Of a stretch of 49,330 nt of DNA, positions 24,009-33,210 are shown in pieces (position 1 is the stretch's first letter; the number at the start of each line of letters is the position of its first letter). The notes under the pieces were generated by a model. That model made no database searches and was not told the DNA's origin. It worked only from the letters and a program-made list of their open reading frames with translations. Both the position numbers and the translations under genes were made by a program. Source of the stretch: a virus. The DNA is taken from IMG/VR virus record IMGVR_UViG_3300045146_000098, positions 1-49,330 of that record, one strand, 5' to 3'.

Positions 24009-25974
24009 TAAACCTAGAATGTATTGGTTAAAGCGTATTCACAGTGTTGTGCTGGCAGAAGCAAAAATTGATTATATACGCCCGTCAATTACAGATGAAG
24101 AAAGTTTCATTACAAGTTTTTGTCGCTTAGTATTGCGCAAAAATGATGGCGAAGATATTGTTCATTGGGCTGCTGAATATAAAGAGTCAAATCCAGAAGT
24201 CGTTGATATGACTGCAAAGATCATGGCAGTTGGTGTGACTGATATTGATATTAATGCTAAAAGCGAAGCTATTCTTAAGACAGATAAAAACATCATACAG
24301 GCAGTAAAGGCGAATAAGAACTTATATCAAATGTTCAAATATCTTTATGAAGCAGTTGTGAGTGCCAACAGTATTGATTTAAGCGACAAAGAAAGTGAGA
24401 GCACAGGTGAAGAAATAACTGGTGATAATGAAGAAACTGAATTACCAGACTTGTCAGCAGAAGGAGAAGGCGAAGAAGATACCACTGCATTACGTAATGA
24501 AATAGAGCGCGCTTCAGAAGAAGGTTCAGAAACAAGAGAAGAACCAACTGAAATGGGAGGCCGCGAAAGAATTGCCGATAATCTTATTCGAGACGAGAAG
24601 CAACTGCGTGATATTTTTAGACCGATAGAAGAAACATATATTGCTGCGATGAACCTTAATGAGGCAACGCCAGCACCAACACCTACGTCCGCACCAACAC
24701 CCGCACCGGCTACGACCCCCGTTGATGTAGATGCATGGGTTTTGGATATAGTGAAAAAGGCTAAACAGTACAGTGATGAAGGTGGCAATAAAATGGATTT
24801 TATTAAACTTGTTAGAGAAAATCTTATTACTAAAACTCCAAAAATAAACCAAAAAACAATAGAAAATACGCTTGAGATAGTTGCTATGCTTTTTGATCGA
24901 GCAAAATCATTTACAGTAGGCATTCAACCATCAATGATTAAACCATTAACCAATGATGTTAAAAGAAAAATTGCTGAACAAAAAGATAATGTTTATTTTG
25001 GGTTGGACACCGTTTCAAATTTAATAGATGTTGCTAAAAAGGAAGGTGGGTTAGGCCTTGCACAACGCGCAATAAAATCAGGCACAAATAAATTGGCCAA
25101 GAGAATACAAGGCAAATCTTATGGCAAAGTAGGGGGTCTGGCAGATCTGACTCCAATAACTGCTTCAACAGAGCATACTCTAAACGATGAAATGCGTATG
25201 ATCAACGAAGCACTACGTAATGAAAAAGTAAACTTGAATGAAGAAGATGTTGAAGAAGGAACTGTTAAAACAGTATTGCCAGATACCTATGGCTCATTGC
25301 TAAAAGAAGCAGGATTGAGTAAAAAAGACGTAGAACCACGAGTTACACCAAAAAGCATTAACAAATATCAAGAAAGTAATGTTGATTTGGACATGGATGA
25401 GAATGAATGGTATAATAGTTTAACAGCAAAAGAAGATGAACACCCTGGTGAAGACACTATACCAACGTGGAACAAGGGCAAAGAGACTGATACGGATGGT
25501 GCAACAACAGGTAAAGATGATGCCAAACCAAAACGTAGAATAATGACACAACTTTCTGATGCTTGTGTAGTGTTCAAGGAAGTATGCAGACAAGATCCAG
25601 ACTTTGTGTCTTCTGCGGTTTCTATTAATAACAATGATTTATCCTTTACTGCTGTAGTAACAACACATGGCGATCAAAAATCATTAAGCAAATGCGCCGA
25701 TAAGTTTCTTACAATGATTGGCGTAAAAGATGGCGAATATGAAATCGAGGAATTTGAGACAGATGATGCCGATACTCGTTTATTCCATATTTACTTCTCC
25801 AACATTCTTGCGAAAAACTCTCACCGTGAATTGAGTGTGCCAGCCAAGAAGAGCTTGTCAAAGAAGCGTCAGGTAACACCATCGGGTAATTACTACAAAT
25901 CAGATGAAGTGAAAAAGGAAAGCACCGAATCGTTTACTAAAAAACTTATGAGAGAATTTAAAGATTGGTTCTAA
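23998..25974 (+). CDS. Large unknown protein, predicted processed internal head protein
   Basis: 658 aa, overlapping gp15 by 11 nt. The N-terminus ends in IHSVVLAE|AKID (Glu21), the best match in the window to the T4 FIAE|A cleavage peptide. Residues 125-195 are acidic; a Pro/Thr/Ala linker (TPAPTPTSAPTPAPATTP) lies near residue 225; helical segments follow, and more LNEE-type sites occur at about 410-425. The C-terminal domain (ACVVFKEVCRQDPDFVSSAV, FLTMIGVKDGEYEIEEF) looks globular. Possible pilot or core protein; no enzyme motif seen. Confidence 0.55.
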   Translation: MNNNKPRMYWLKRIHSVVLAEAKIDYIRPSITDEESFITSFCRLVLRKNDGEDIVHWAAEYKESNPEVVDMTAKIMAVGVTDIDINAKSEAILKTDKNIIQAVKANKNLYQMFKYLYEAVVSANSIDLSDKESESTGEEITGDNEETELPDLSAEGEGEEDTTALRNEIERASEEGSETREEPTEMGGRERIADNLIRDEKQLRDIFRPIEETYIAAMNLNEATPAPTPTSAPTPAPATTPVDVDAWVLDIVKKAKQYSDEGGNKMDFIKLVRENLITKTPKINQKTIENTLEIVAMLFDRAKSFTVGIQPSMIKPLTNDVKRKIAEQKDNVYFGLDTVSNLIDVAKKEGGLGLAQRAIKSGTNKLAKRIQGKSYGKVGGLADLTPITASTEHTLNDEMRMINEALRNEKVNLNEEDVEEGTVKTVLPDTYGSLLKEAGLSKKDVEPRVTPKSINKYQESNVDLDMDENEWYNSLTAKEDEHPGEDTIPTWNKGKETDTDGATTGKDDAKPKRRIMTQLSDACVVFKEVCRQDPDFVSSAVSINNNDLSFTAVVTTHGDQKSLSKCADKFLTMIGVKDGEYEIEEFETDDADTRLFHIYFSNILAKNSHRELSVPAKKSLSKKRQVTPSGNYYKSDEVKKESTESFTKKLMREFKDWF

Positions 25975-25975
25975 T

Positions 25976-26461
25976 ATGCCATTTAAAGACGATATAGATA
26001 AAAACAATCAGAAGTTTCGTTTTTGGGATAAAGAACGAAGTAATGACCTTAGCTTTTTCAATAGTGTTGCGCAAGAGATCAATCGAATAGGTTGCCCACC
26101 AGTTCTTTATAAAAGTTTACGAGTGTCTGATACACAAGTTGATGAGATTTTTGGCGACAGTCCAAATCCTGTATATGATGCGCCGGTTGAGATATTTTGT
26201 TCTTACACACCACAAGATATTATTATGGAGTTGATGCAGTTTGGTTTAAGTGGTCTTGATGAAGATTTGAATATTGCTTGTAATGCAAAGCACTTTAAAG
26301 AAAAGACTAATGGAAAAGAACCACATGAAGGCGATAAGTTTATAGACAGCCGCGATAAAGTTTACAAAATATCAAAAGTAGTTCGAGATACAGAAAACGT
26401 ATTCTTTGGAGAGCCGTATACTTATATTATGACGGCAAAATTAACAGAAGAGGAATTTTAA
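25976..26461 (+). CDS. 14: Neck protein (T4 gp14-type)
   Basis: 161 aa. Motif order matches T4 gp14: CPPVLYKSLRVSDTQVDEIF then GDS, a strand VEIFCSYTPQDI, FGLSGLDEDLNIACNAKHF, the E-GD element EPHEGDKFIDSRDKVYKIS, and FFGEPYTYIMTAKL (T4: FFQAGKLYTYELNCQLF). It is shorter than T4 gp14 (256 aa). gp14 joins gp13 in the neck that closes the filled head and receives the tail. It starts 1 nt after the previous stop. Confidence 0.7.
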   Translation: MPFKDDIDKNNQKFRFWDKERSNDLSFFNSVAQEINRIGCPPVLYKSLRVSDTQVDEIFGDSPNPVYDAPVEIFCSYTPQDIIMELMQFGLSGLDEDLNIACNAKHFKEKTNGKEPHEGDKFIDSRDKVYKISKVVRDTENVFFGEPYTYIMTAKLTEEEF

Positions 26462-26469
26462 ATATTTAT

Positions 26470-26477
26470 CGTATATT
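26470..26477 (+). promoter_or_regulatory. CGTATATT motif, candidate phage promoter
   Basis: TTTATCGTATATTTAACAG, 37 nt before the ATG of the secreted protein at 26514. The context TATT(t/a)AACAGA recurs at 35529 before another secreted protein. Confidence 0.4.
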
Positions 26478-26513
26478 TAACAGATTGTTTAAAATAATAC
26501 AAGGATTAAGAAT

Positions 26514-27458
26514 ATGAAAAAGATTTTTGCTTTAGCCGTAGCGTTAATGGTTTATAACACATTTGGAGTTGTATTGTTCGGCCAAATTTATGAAGTAACA
26601 AATGCGGCAGGAGTTATAATTAGTATCACTACAACTAATGGCACTGGCGCTTCTCCAACTGCCCCTGGCCATTATCTATTATATGATGACGTAGATACCG
26701 ACGATGCTGCAATAAACATAGCAGCATTTTTAACTAATTTGTCGCATCATATTGGAAGTAGATATGTCGTTTCAAACTCTCCTTCTTTGGCAGCTTTATT
26801 CGACGTTCAACAATCATCAATGTGGAAGGCATATTGGTATGGAGTAAAACTTCCGCTATATAATAATTCGATAACTCAGTCTATTAATAATAACATTTTT
26901 ACATGCTCAAATTCTTTAATGAATGTAAGCACACTTTTATCTGCTGTCGGCAGAGCATATGTACGATTAACATATGACACATATGGAAACGCTAACCCAT
27001 ATACAGATGTTCCAGGCTTACGTATAGGTCATACATTCACTGGAGTGATGACTAATCCTCCTATTGTTCTTTTTGGATTTGGTAATACTACACAGGATTT
27101 ATTGTTAGTAGTATGGAAGGATCCTTTTATGCAAATGACATTAACAAATACAGTCAACTATTCTTCTTTTCCAGCATCAATTATACAGTATGAAGGCACG
27201 AATTATCAAACTATAGCACAAGGTTTAGCTGGCTATGGTTTTGATACGCCCAATCAAGCAGAAATTGTTCTTGTAACAAATGGTTGTGCTACACCATGGA
27301 GATCACTGTCTGTTAGTAATTCATTTGCTTTAAACCATGGCTCAGTCAATCGTGCATGGTGGATTTATGATAAGGGAAGAGATTTTACTGGATTTAGAAA
27401 ACAAATTGTTGGTGACTATTCTGGGACAAATAATATTATCAACTATATGAAGCAGTAA
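26514..27458 (+). CDS. Secreted protein of unknown function
   Basis: 314 aa, AAGGA before ATG. A signal-peptide-like N-terminus (MKKIFALAVALMVYNTFGVV) lacks a clear AxA. The mature part is beta-rich with Asn/Thr/Ser/Tyr bias (NNSITQSINNNIFTCSNSLM, AWWIYDKGRDFTGFRKQI), as in surface or fibre proteins. Own candidate promoter and a gap on both sides, so probably an independently added gene within the tail module. No family recognised. Confidence 0.55.
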   Translation: MKKIFALAVALMVYNTFGVVLFGQIYEVTNAAGVIISITTTNGTGASPTAPGHYLLYDDVDTDDAAINIAAFLTNLSHHIGSRYVVSNSPSLAALFDVQQSSMWKAYWYGVKLPLYNNSITQSINNNIFTCSNSLMNVSTLLSAVGRAYVRLTYDTYGNANPYTDVPGLRIGHTFTGVMTNPPIVLFGFGNTTQDLLLVVWKDPFMQMTLTNTVNYSSFPASIIQYEGTNYQTIAQGLAGYGFDTPNQAEIVLVTNGCATPWRSLSVSNSFALNHGSVNRAWWIYDKGRDFTGFRKQIVGDYSGTNNIINYMKQ

Positions 27459-27483
27459 GTAAAATTAAAACATGGAGAAGAAC

Positions 27484-27906
27484 ATGAATAATCACACATT
27501 CGAGAATATAATTAAAGAGTCACGCAATTTACTTGATCGTGTATTTAATAAAACATTGTTAAGAGAAACTGGTGAATGGGAGGATGATGAAGAAGGGATC
27601 GCTCAAAAGAATTATCTTAAAAAATTAGTGGCTGAAATTGAGAAAAGAACATCAGATAGATTAAAATTAATTGATGTAAAAGGATTCGATAAATATCAAG
27701 GACCTTATGCAATTGTTAAAATTGATAGAAAAACATATCATATATGGCTTATTGCGGATAAGGACATACTGTGGATAGACCATTATGTAAAAGACAATAC
27801 TTCAAAACGTGGTTTTGAACCAGGCTTTGAGGGAACTGTTGATGATATTGTTGATATGTTAAACGATAGGAAAGATAGGGACGAAGTTTTTGGAAATAGA
27901 AAATAA
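27484..27906 (+). CDS. Small protein with tag-like N-terminus
   Basis: 140 aa from ATG 27484; the in-frame ATG at 27472 lies in the ribosome site GGAGAAG. The N-terminus TFENIIKE|SRNLL matches that of the 81-aa protein at 13611, although the rest differs: I-K-E|S and LLRE|T are possible gp21 sites. The body is alpha/beta (GPYAIVKIDRKTYHIWLIA, KDILWIDHYVKD). Predicted packaged protein (inference). Function unknown. Confidence 0.5.
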   Translation: MNNHTFENIIKESRNLLDRVFNKTLLRETGEWEDDEEGIAQKNYLKKLVAEIEKRTSDRLKLIDVKGFDKYQGPYAIVKIDRKTYHIWLIADKDILWIDHYVKDNTSKRGFEPGFEGTVDDIVDMLNDRKDRDEVFGNRK

Positions 27907-27956
27907 ATTAATCTGAATTGTAGAAAAGAACTATTAACACATGCAGGAGAATAGAC

Positions 27957-28436
27957 ATGCAAAGGAAATCAAGAATTAAAGGCATTATTGAAGAGTCAAT
28001 TGGTCTTCTCAACGAAATAGACGGAACTTTTCCAGAAGAAGAATTTGATGAAACTTCAAGTTTTGACGGCGCAGGAGATGAAGAAACCTCTGATACGTCA
28101 TTACCACCAGAAGAAGAGGAAAGTGATGAAGTAACACCAGATGAAGAAGTTGAAGATGTCGAAGGGGGCGAGTCAACTGAGTTTGGTGTTGATGTTGTGA
28201 AAAACCAGATTGCATTATGGTCAGAAGAATTTGGTATTGATGCAGAAGAAGTTGAAGCGACAGTGATGAATGCTCTTTCTGAAATCGAAGAGGAAGAAGG
28301 TGAGCCAGAAGAAGCAGAAGCACTTGCCGATGCAGCCGAAGAAGAAGAAGATGAAATTGGTGAAGAAGTCGAAGAAGATGTTGATGAAGAAAATGATGAA
28401 GTGTTTGAGTCAAGAACCAAAAAAAAAAGTAAATGA
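27957..28436 (+). CDS. Acidic protein, possible frameshift partner of the next frame
   Basis: 159 aa, AGGAGA before ATG. The N-terminus RIKGIIEE|SIGLLNE|I is related to the tag at 27484. The remainder is almost all Glu/Asp and ends FESRTKKKSK at an A10 run. Reading on in the +1 frame after one A is skipped would give KKKVNEAVGENYPTPEENA and a globular domain, so this may be the N-terminal half of one longer core-type protein. The ESxxKKKxNE end parallels ESKKKLNES in the acidic protein at 11576. Confidence 0.6.
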   Translation: MQRKSRIKGIIEESIGLLNEIDGTFPEEEFDETSSFDGAGDEETSDTSLPPEEEESDEVTPDEEVEDVEGGESTEFGVDVVKNQIALWSEEFGIDAEEVEATVMNALSEIEEEEGEPEEAEALADAAEEEEDEIGEEVEEDVDEENDEVFESRTKKKSK

Positions 28437-28950
28437 AGCAGTTGGGGAAAATTATCCAACTCCTGAAGAAAATGCTGCTAAAATAAAAGATAAAGTGATT
28501 AAAACATTTGAAACAAATTTAAGAAACGCTCTTGAAGAAGAACTTGGTGATAAGTGGAATATTTCAGATGCTGGACGAGGTGTTGAGGGTGATATGAAAA
28601 CACTATTAATCCAGAATAAAATGATTAAAGGAAAGATGGTTGAAGTTTCATCATATTTCATGAAAGTAAAAGAAATGTTAAAGGGCAAGAATGCGTATAA
28701 AGTTTTTATAGATATAACTGATGCAGAAGGTTTTTATTGGGACAAGTTATATTCCGTAAACAAGAAGACTATTGTGAATCTTGATAAGGAGTCTTGGGTT
28801 ATGACAGAAAAACTTTATAGATTAATTCAAGATTTTGTTAGCTCAGTTAAGAGTTTTCTTAAAGGCACTGGAGGTCGTGCAGAAATGGAAAAATCATGGT
28901 TAGTTGATGAAGAAGGCGTAGTTGAAGCAAAAACTCGTAAAAGAAAGTAA
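28396..28950 (+). CDS. C-terminal domain in +1 frame (separate gene or frameshifted end)
   Basis: 185 aa if begun at ATG 28396 (MKCLSQEPKKKVNEAV); no good ribosome site is seen there. An ATG at 28270 in the same frame gives a Lys-rich shadow of the acidic gene and is rejected. From about 28440 the protein is clearly real: helical VIKTFETNLRNALEEELGDK, SSYFMKVKEMLKGKNAYKVF and a basic end. Likely expressed by +1 frameshifting or transcript slippage at A10, or separated from 27957 by an indel. Confidence 0.55.
   Translation: MKCLSQEPKKKVNEAVGENYPTPEENAAKIKDKVIKTFETNLRNALEEELGDKWNISDAGRGVEGDMKTLLIQNKMIKGKMVEVSSYFMKVKEMLKGKNAYKVFIDITDAEGFYWDKLYSVNKKTIVNLDKESWVMTEKLYRLIQDFVSSVKSFLKGTGGRAEMEKSWLVDEEGVVEAKTRKRK
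28419..28428 (+). other. A10 homopolymer at the frame junction
   Basis: Ten consecutive A bases just before the stop of the acidic gene. Removing one A joins both frames into a single open reading frame. A -1 shift instead meets a stop at once (AAG TAA). Confidence 0.7.
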
Positions 28951-29044
28951 GTGATAAAAACTTCCTTCACATGCGACATATAAAACCAATAAAAGGAATA
29001 GAGATTACGGTGAAGAATTATAACAAAATTAAGGGAATAGATTT

Positions 29045-32000
29045 ATGAACATTCATTTAAGTCCAGGTGTATACACTTTTGAAAAGGATCTTTCACAGTA
29101 TGCTCCTAAGCTATCTACTACCATTGTTGGTTTATTAGGCATTACAGAACGTGGTCCAGTCAATAAACCAGTTCTGTCAACAAATATGTCGCAATGGTTG
29201 GCAACATTCGGTAAGCCAAAAGAGGCATACCCATATACTGCATTGGCTGCGGAACAGTATTTCCAATGGGGTAGCACATTATATACTGTTCGTGTAGTAC
29301 CAAACGATGCCGAAGTTGCACAATATAAAATAGCACCATTGTTCTGTGAAAATGCTGGTGACTATACTGGCATTGATCCAGATACATATATGATGAAGTT
29401 TACTACTGGTGGCAAATCTATTGTCGCAAAATTGGACGCAGTAAGAATATTAGCCGCTGATGTAGTGGTTAATTATCCTGTGGTTATTGATTCAACCAAT
29501 CGCATAATGAAGTTTGACCACATTACTGTTGGACTCAGCCAAGTTGCTGCATTTTATGTTATTGCCAAGGGTGTTTACCACAATGCAAGTTCTTTCTCAA
29601 CTGCGATTAACACTGCTCTTGAAACTGGCTATGATGAAACTCCGGTATTTAATACAAGCGATGTAGTTACCACGGCAGAGTCAACAACTGTTTCTGGTAA
29701 GAAAGTATATTCAATTGTTTCTGGCGGAAGAATTACGCTATGCTCTCATTATGATTTTGCATTCAGTACAAATAATGCCAATGGAGCAACACTTGGATTT
29801 GCGCAAAAGTTACTGGCAAAAATTAATGATACTTTAATCATAGCACCAGCTTCAACTAAGAGAATAACATTTGACTTACCATCCGTCATTGGTGGTATGC
29901 AAAACTATGTTGAACTATCTGGCGGCACAGGTGGTGTTAGTTATACGCCTGCCGAATTAGTTACAGCATTGAATTATCAATTCCGTAGCAATGTTCGCAA
30001 GCCAAACGAAAATAGAAGTTATGGTGCATTTGGATTAATTACAGCTACATTGGTTGATGAGGTGGCCGATACGGACTCGGAAGACCCATTAACCGGTTGT
30101 CGTTATTCAATTAAGTTGAATACAGCAACACCTATGGCTATAACCAGTGATGTTAGCAAGAGCACCATATTTAATCCAAACGAAAGTGGTTATTTGATAT
30201 GGTCTGAGTTAGTTTATCTTGACACGAATAAGTCATTTACTGCACAGGAAGTTGTTGACGCGATTAATGCTGCAACTCCAAATGGTGAAGTAATTGCATC
30301 AACATATGGAACTGTTGACGGCACATCAGTATGTATTCAAGCGGCTGATGATTTGTATGTTGATTATATCGCCAACAATTGTTATAGTGTTCTTGGTATT
30401 GCAAACGATGCAGGAGAGACAACATGGGCAGTTGGCACACGTAAAACTATTGTCGCAACACCACAACATGTCTTCGGTAATTCACTGCAATTCGCAACCA
30501 AGGGCACATTTACAATTGGTCCAGGTGCCGACACAATGTTAATAAGAATTGGCGAAGATATTGACGAAGAAAGAGAATTGGATGGTTATAGCAACATTCA
30601 AAGAGTATGGGATTGCCAAAAAGCAAAATTGGATTTGTCCTATGCTGTTGACGAAGCTGGAACCTCTTATACAATGCGTCAGAACATTAAGAATTACTAT
30701 ACATACTACAAGCTGCACTTCTCAGACTCGGCTTATGGTGTTTATACTGTCGGTAAGATGTGCAAAGTATTGAACGATACGCTTAAGTTAAATGTCACTT
30801 CTGATGCTTCTAACTGGGAACGTTTGAGCTTTATCACACCGCCATTAGCACCAACGCTGCCATATCCAAAATGGGTTTCTTCGGAGTCATCAGCACCGCC
30901 GGTTAAATTCATTAATTATAATGGTTATATTGTAGCAGTGTGTCAAGCAATCAATCCGCATTTAAGTCTGACTGATTCACATTATAATACAGTAGATATG
31001 AAATTTGGACAAGCCATTGTATTTTACCGTGATGAAGGAGAAACAGATTTTGATACGTATTACACAGAATCGGTGGACGTGACAGATAATCTTGGTTCAA
31101 TTCTTGGCTATGAAATTAGCGAAGCTGTGCCAGAAAATATACAAGCCGCATTGGATGTCGGCGTAGACCCAACTGCTCCATATTACTTCTTATGTATCGG
31201 TAATGGTGGTCAACTCGCCGATGCTTCTGCAAACACAAATCCAGTGATTGATTCAATTACTGCGACAAGTGCTGGAACATGGGCTAATAATCTTAGATTG
31301 GTTGTTTATTACAGCGATTATACAGGCTGCAACTTATCAGTGCAAGAACTTAACGAAACAACACTTGAATATGATGAAGTTGAACGCTATTCTAATGTTG
31401 TCTTTAATGAAACACTGAAAGACACAACGCATACATACATTGGTGATATTAAATCATCATATCTAACATTTGATTTAACGCCAGATGTCCCATATGAACC
31501 AATATATGAATTTCCTGTTGCGGGAACATATCGTTTAGCTGGTGGAAGCGATGGAACAGTAAGTGGTGACTTAACTGCTGAGTTAATAGGAACACCAGAA
31601 GTTGATAGCACAACTGGCTGGGCAACTGGATTACATATTTTTGCGGTTCCAGAAAAAATAGATATTAACACTATTATTTGTCCTTACTATGGTGCAATAC
31701 ATTGGCAAGTGGGTATTGAAGCAACTGCAATGTGTGCAGCGCGTGGTGATGCTATGTATATTTGGGATACGCCACAAGGTCTGTCAGCACAAGAAGCAAT
31801 TGATTGGCATAATGGTGAATATCGTGGTGGACCGGAAACATCTCTGTCGCCAGGAACATCATTGAATTCAAGCTATGCTGCACTATACTGGCCATGGATT
31901 AAGGTATATGACACCTATAACGGTAAGAACCGCTGGGTGCCGCCATCAGGTCTCATTGCTGGACAATATGCGTTTAACGATAACGTTGCCGAAAGTTGGT

Positions 32001-32512
32001 ATGCTCCTGCTGGTATGCGCAGAGGCCACTTGGATATTGCGTTAGACACAGAATACGTGCCGACACTTGGTGAACGTGATATGCTCTATGGCAATGGTAA
32101 TGCAGTTAACTCCGTCGTTGACTTTAGAAGAGAAGGTGTTATAGTGTGGGGACAACGCACACTGCAAAGAATGCCATCCGCACTTGACCGTGTTAATGTT
32201 CGTAGATTGTTGTTATATCTGCGCAAGGTCATTTCAACTGTGTCTATGTATTTCGTCTTTGAACCTAATGACGCATTTACATGGAATGCGTGGAAGGCAG
32301 CAGTAACGCCATTCTTAGAAGATGTCCAACGTCGTAGAGGTCTGGAAGAGTATAAGGTGTTAATGGATGAAACAACTGTGACCGATCAAGCAAGATCAGA
32401 AAACAGAATGCCAGGTAAGATATTTATTGTTCCGACAAAAGCAGCAGAAATGATAGAAATTACGTTTGTTATCAATCGTAGTGGAAATCTTGGTGTTGAT
32501 TTTGAAGAATAA
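29045..32512 (+). CDS. 18: Tail sheath protein (T4 gp18-type), enlarged
   Basis: 1155 aa against 659 in T4. The N-terminal sheath signature is present (LSPGVYTFEKDLSQY, STTIVGLLGITERGPVNKP, then YPYTALAAEQYFQWGSTLY and TVRVVP), as is the conserved C-terminal domain (WVPPSGLIAGQYAFND, VDFRREGVIVWGQRTLQ, LDRVNVRRLLLYLRKVIS, FEPNDAFTWNAWKAAVTPFL). Several hundred extra residues in the middle are beta-rich and probably form additional surface domains on the sheath. It contracts to drive the tube through the envelope. Leader 28951-29044 has two purine-rich AAGG/AGGG sites. Confidence 0.92.
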   Translation: MNIHLSPGVYTFEKDLSQYAPKLSTTIVGLLGITERGPVNKPVLSTNMSQWLATFGKPKEAYPYTALAAEQYFQWGSTLYTVRVVPNDAEVAQYKIAPLFCENAGDYTGIDPDTYMMKFTTGGKSIVAKLDAVRILAADVVVNYPVVIDSTNRIMKFDHITVGLSQVAAFYVIAKGVYHNASSFSTAINTALETGYDETPVFNTSDVVTTAESTTVSGKKVYSIVSGGRITLCSHYDFAFSTNNANGATLGFAQKLLAKINDTLIIAPASTKRITFDLPSVIGGMQNYVELSGGTGGVSYTPAELVTALNYQFRSNVRKPNENRSYGAFGLITATLVDEVADTDSEDPLTGCRYSIKLNTATPMAITSDVSKSTIFNPNESGYLIWSELVYLDTNKSFTAQEVVDAINAATPNGEVIASTYGTVDGTSVCIQAADDLYVDYIANNCYSVLGIANDAGETTWAVGTRKTIVATPQHVFGNSLQFATKGTFTIGPGADTMLIRIGEDIDEERELDGYSNIQRVWDCQKAKLDLSYAVDEAGTSYTMRQNIKNYYTYYKLHFSDSAYGVYTVGKMCKVLNDTLKLNVTSDASNWERLSFITPPLAPTLPYPKWVSSESSAPPVKFINYNGYIVAVCQAINPHLSLTDSHYNTVDMKFGQAIVFYRDEGETDFDTYYTESVDVTDNLGSILGYEISEAVPENIQAALDVGVDPTAPYYFLCIGNGGQLADASANTNPVIDSITATSAGTWANNLRLVVYYSDYTGCNLSVQELNETTLEYDEVERYSNVVFNETLKDTTHTYIGDIKSSYLTFDLTPDVPYEPIYEFPVAGTYRLAGGSDGTVSGDLTAELIGTPEVDSTTGWATGLHIFAVPEKIDINTIICPYYGAIHWQVGIEATAMCAARGDAMYIWDTPQGLSAQEAIDWHNGEYRGGPETSLSPGTSLNSSYAALYWPWIKVYDTYNGKNRWVPPSGLIAGQYAFNDNVAESWYAPAGMRRGHLDIALDTEYVPTLGERDMLYGNGNAVNSVVDFRREGVIVWGQRTLQRMPSALDRVNVRRLLLYLRKVISTVSMYFVFEPNDAFTWNAWKAAVTPFLEDVQRRRGLEEYKVLMDETTVTDQARSENRMPGKIFIVPTKAAEMIEITFVINRSGNLGVDFEE

Positions 32513-32549
32513 TATAGAAAATTTGAATAATCCTTAAAGGAGAAAATTT

Positions 32550-33194
32550 ATGGCACGAGCAGGAAGTATATATGGAGATCTTAATTTGCCGGTAACGGGT
32601 AGTTATGAGCCAAAACAACAAAATAGATTTTTGTTTATTGCATATCCACCAGACGGAAGATTGACAGGATTGCCCAATAGCGCAATTATGTCTAGAGCGC
32701 GTGGTATGGTCGGTATGGTTAAGAGTACCAGCCGCCCAGAAATAACACCATCCGAGGCACCAGTTTCCGTGAAGTTTATCCATGAAGAAAAAATGTTTGC
32801 AGGTAAGCCAAAAGTAGCTGGAACTATTGATGTTGTTTTTCGTGATGGTATGAACCCAGTTCCAGAAAATAATCTACCAGACACAATGAGCGACTATAAC
32901 AGCATGAAGTTCTTTTATAGTTGGTCACGTTCAGTCTATGATCCTTATACTGGTAAAATGGGATATAAGCTAGAATATATTGGCGAAGGGCTATTGGTGA
33001 TGTTGGATCCTCACGGTGTAGCAATTGAAGAGTGGACATATAAAAATATTTGGCCATCTAAAGTTACAGGTGGTACGGTTAATTACGAAACTGCTGCCGA
33101 AGCCGATTGCACAGTGACCTTTCAATATGATAAAGTTGAAATGGGCAACATGATTGGCGTAAGTGAATATAGTAATCCACCGTTTACTGTTTAA
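32550..33194 (+). CDS. 19: Tail tube protein (T4 gp19-type)
   Basis: 214 aa (T4 gp19 is 163). AAAGGAG before ATG, directly after the sheath gene as in T4. Beta-rich with SVKFIHEEKMFAGKPKVAGT, YNSMKFFYSWSRSVYDPYTG, KLEYIGEGLLVMLDPHG, EEWTYKNIWPSKVTGGTVNY and CTVTFQYDKVEMG, the strand order and KNIWP/G-x-VNY end of the gp19 family. It polymerises into the inner tube inside the sheath. Confidence 0.88.
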   Translation: MARAGSIYGDLNLPVTGSYEPKQQNRFLFIAYPPDGRLTGLPNSAIMSRARGMVGMVKSTSRPEITPSEAPVSVKFIHEEKMFAGKPKVAGTIDVVFRDGMNPVPENNLPDTMSDYNSMKFFYSWSRSVYDPYTGKMGYKLEYIGEGLLVMLDPHGVAIEEWTYKNIWPSKVTGGTVNYETAAEADCTVTFQYDKVEMGNMIGVSEYSNPPFTV

Positions 33195-33210
33195 TTAAAA
33201 AGAAATTCAT

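Noticed and set aside
28270-28395. Upstream part of the +1 frame (MLFLKSKRKK...)
   Set aside because: Lys-rich shadow of the acidic gene; only the part after the A10 run looks like real protein.
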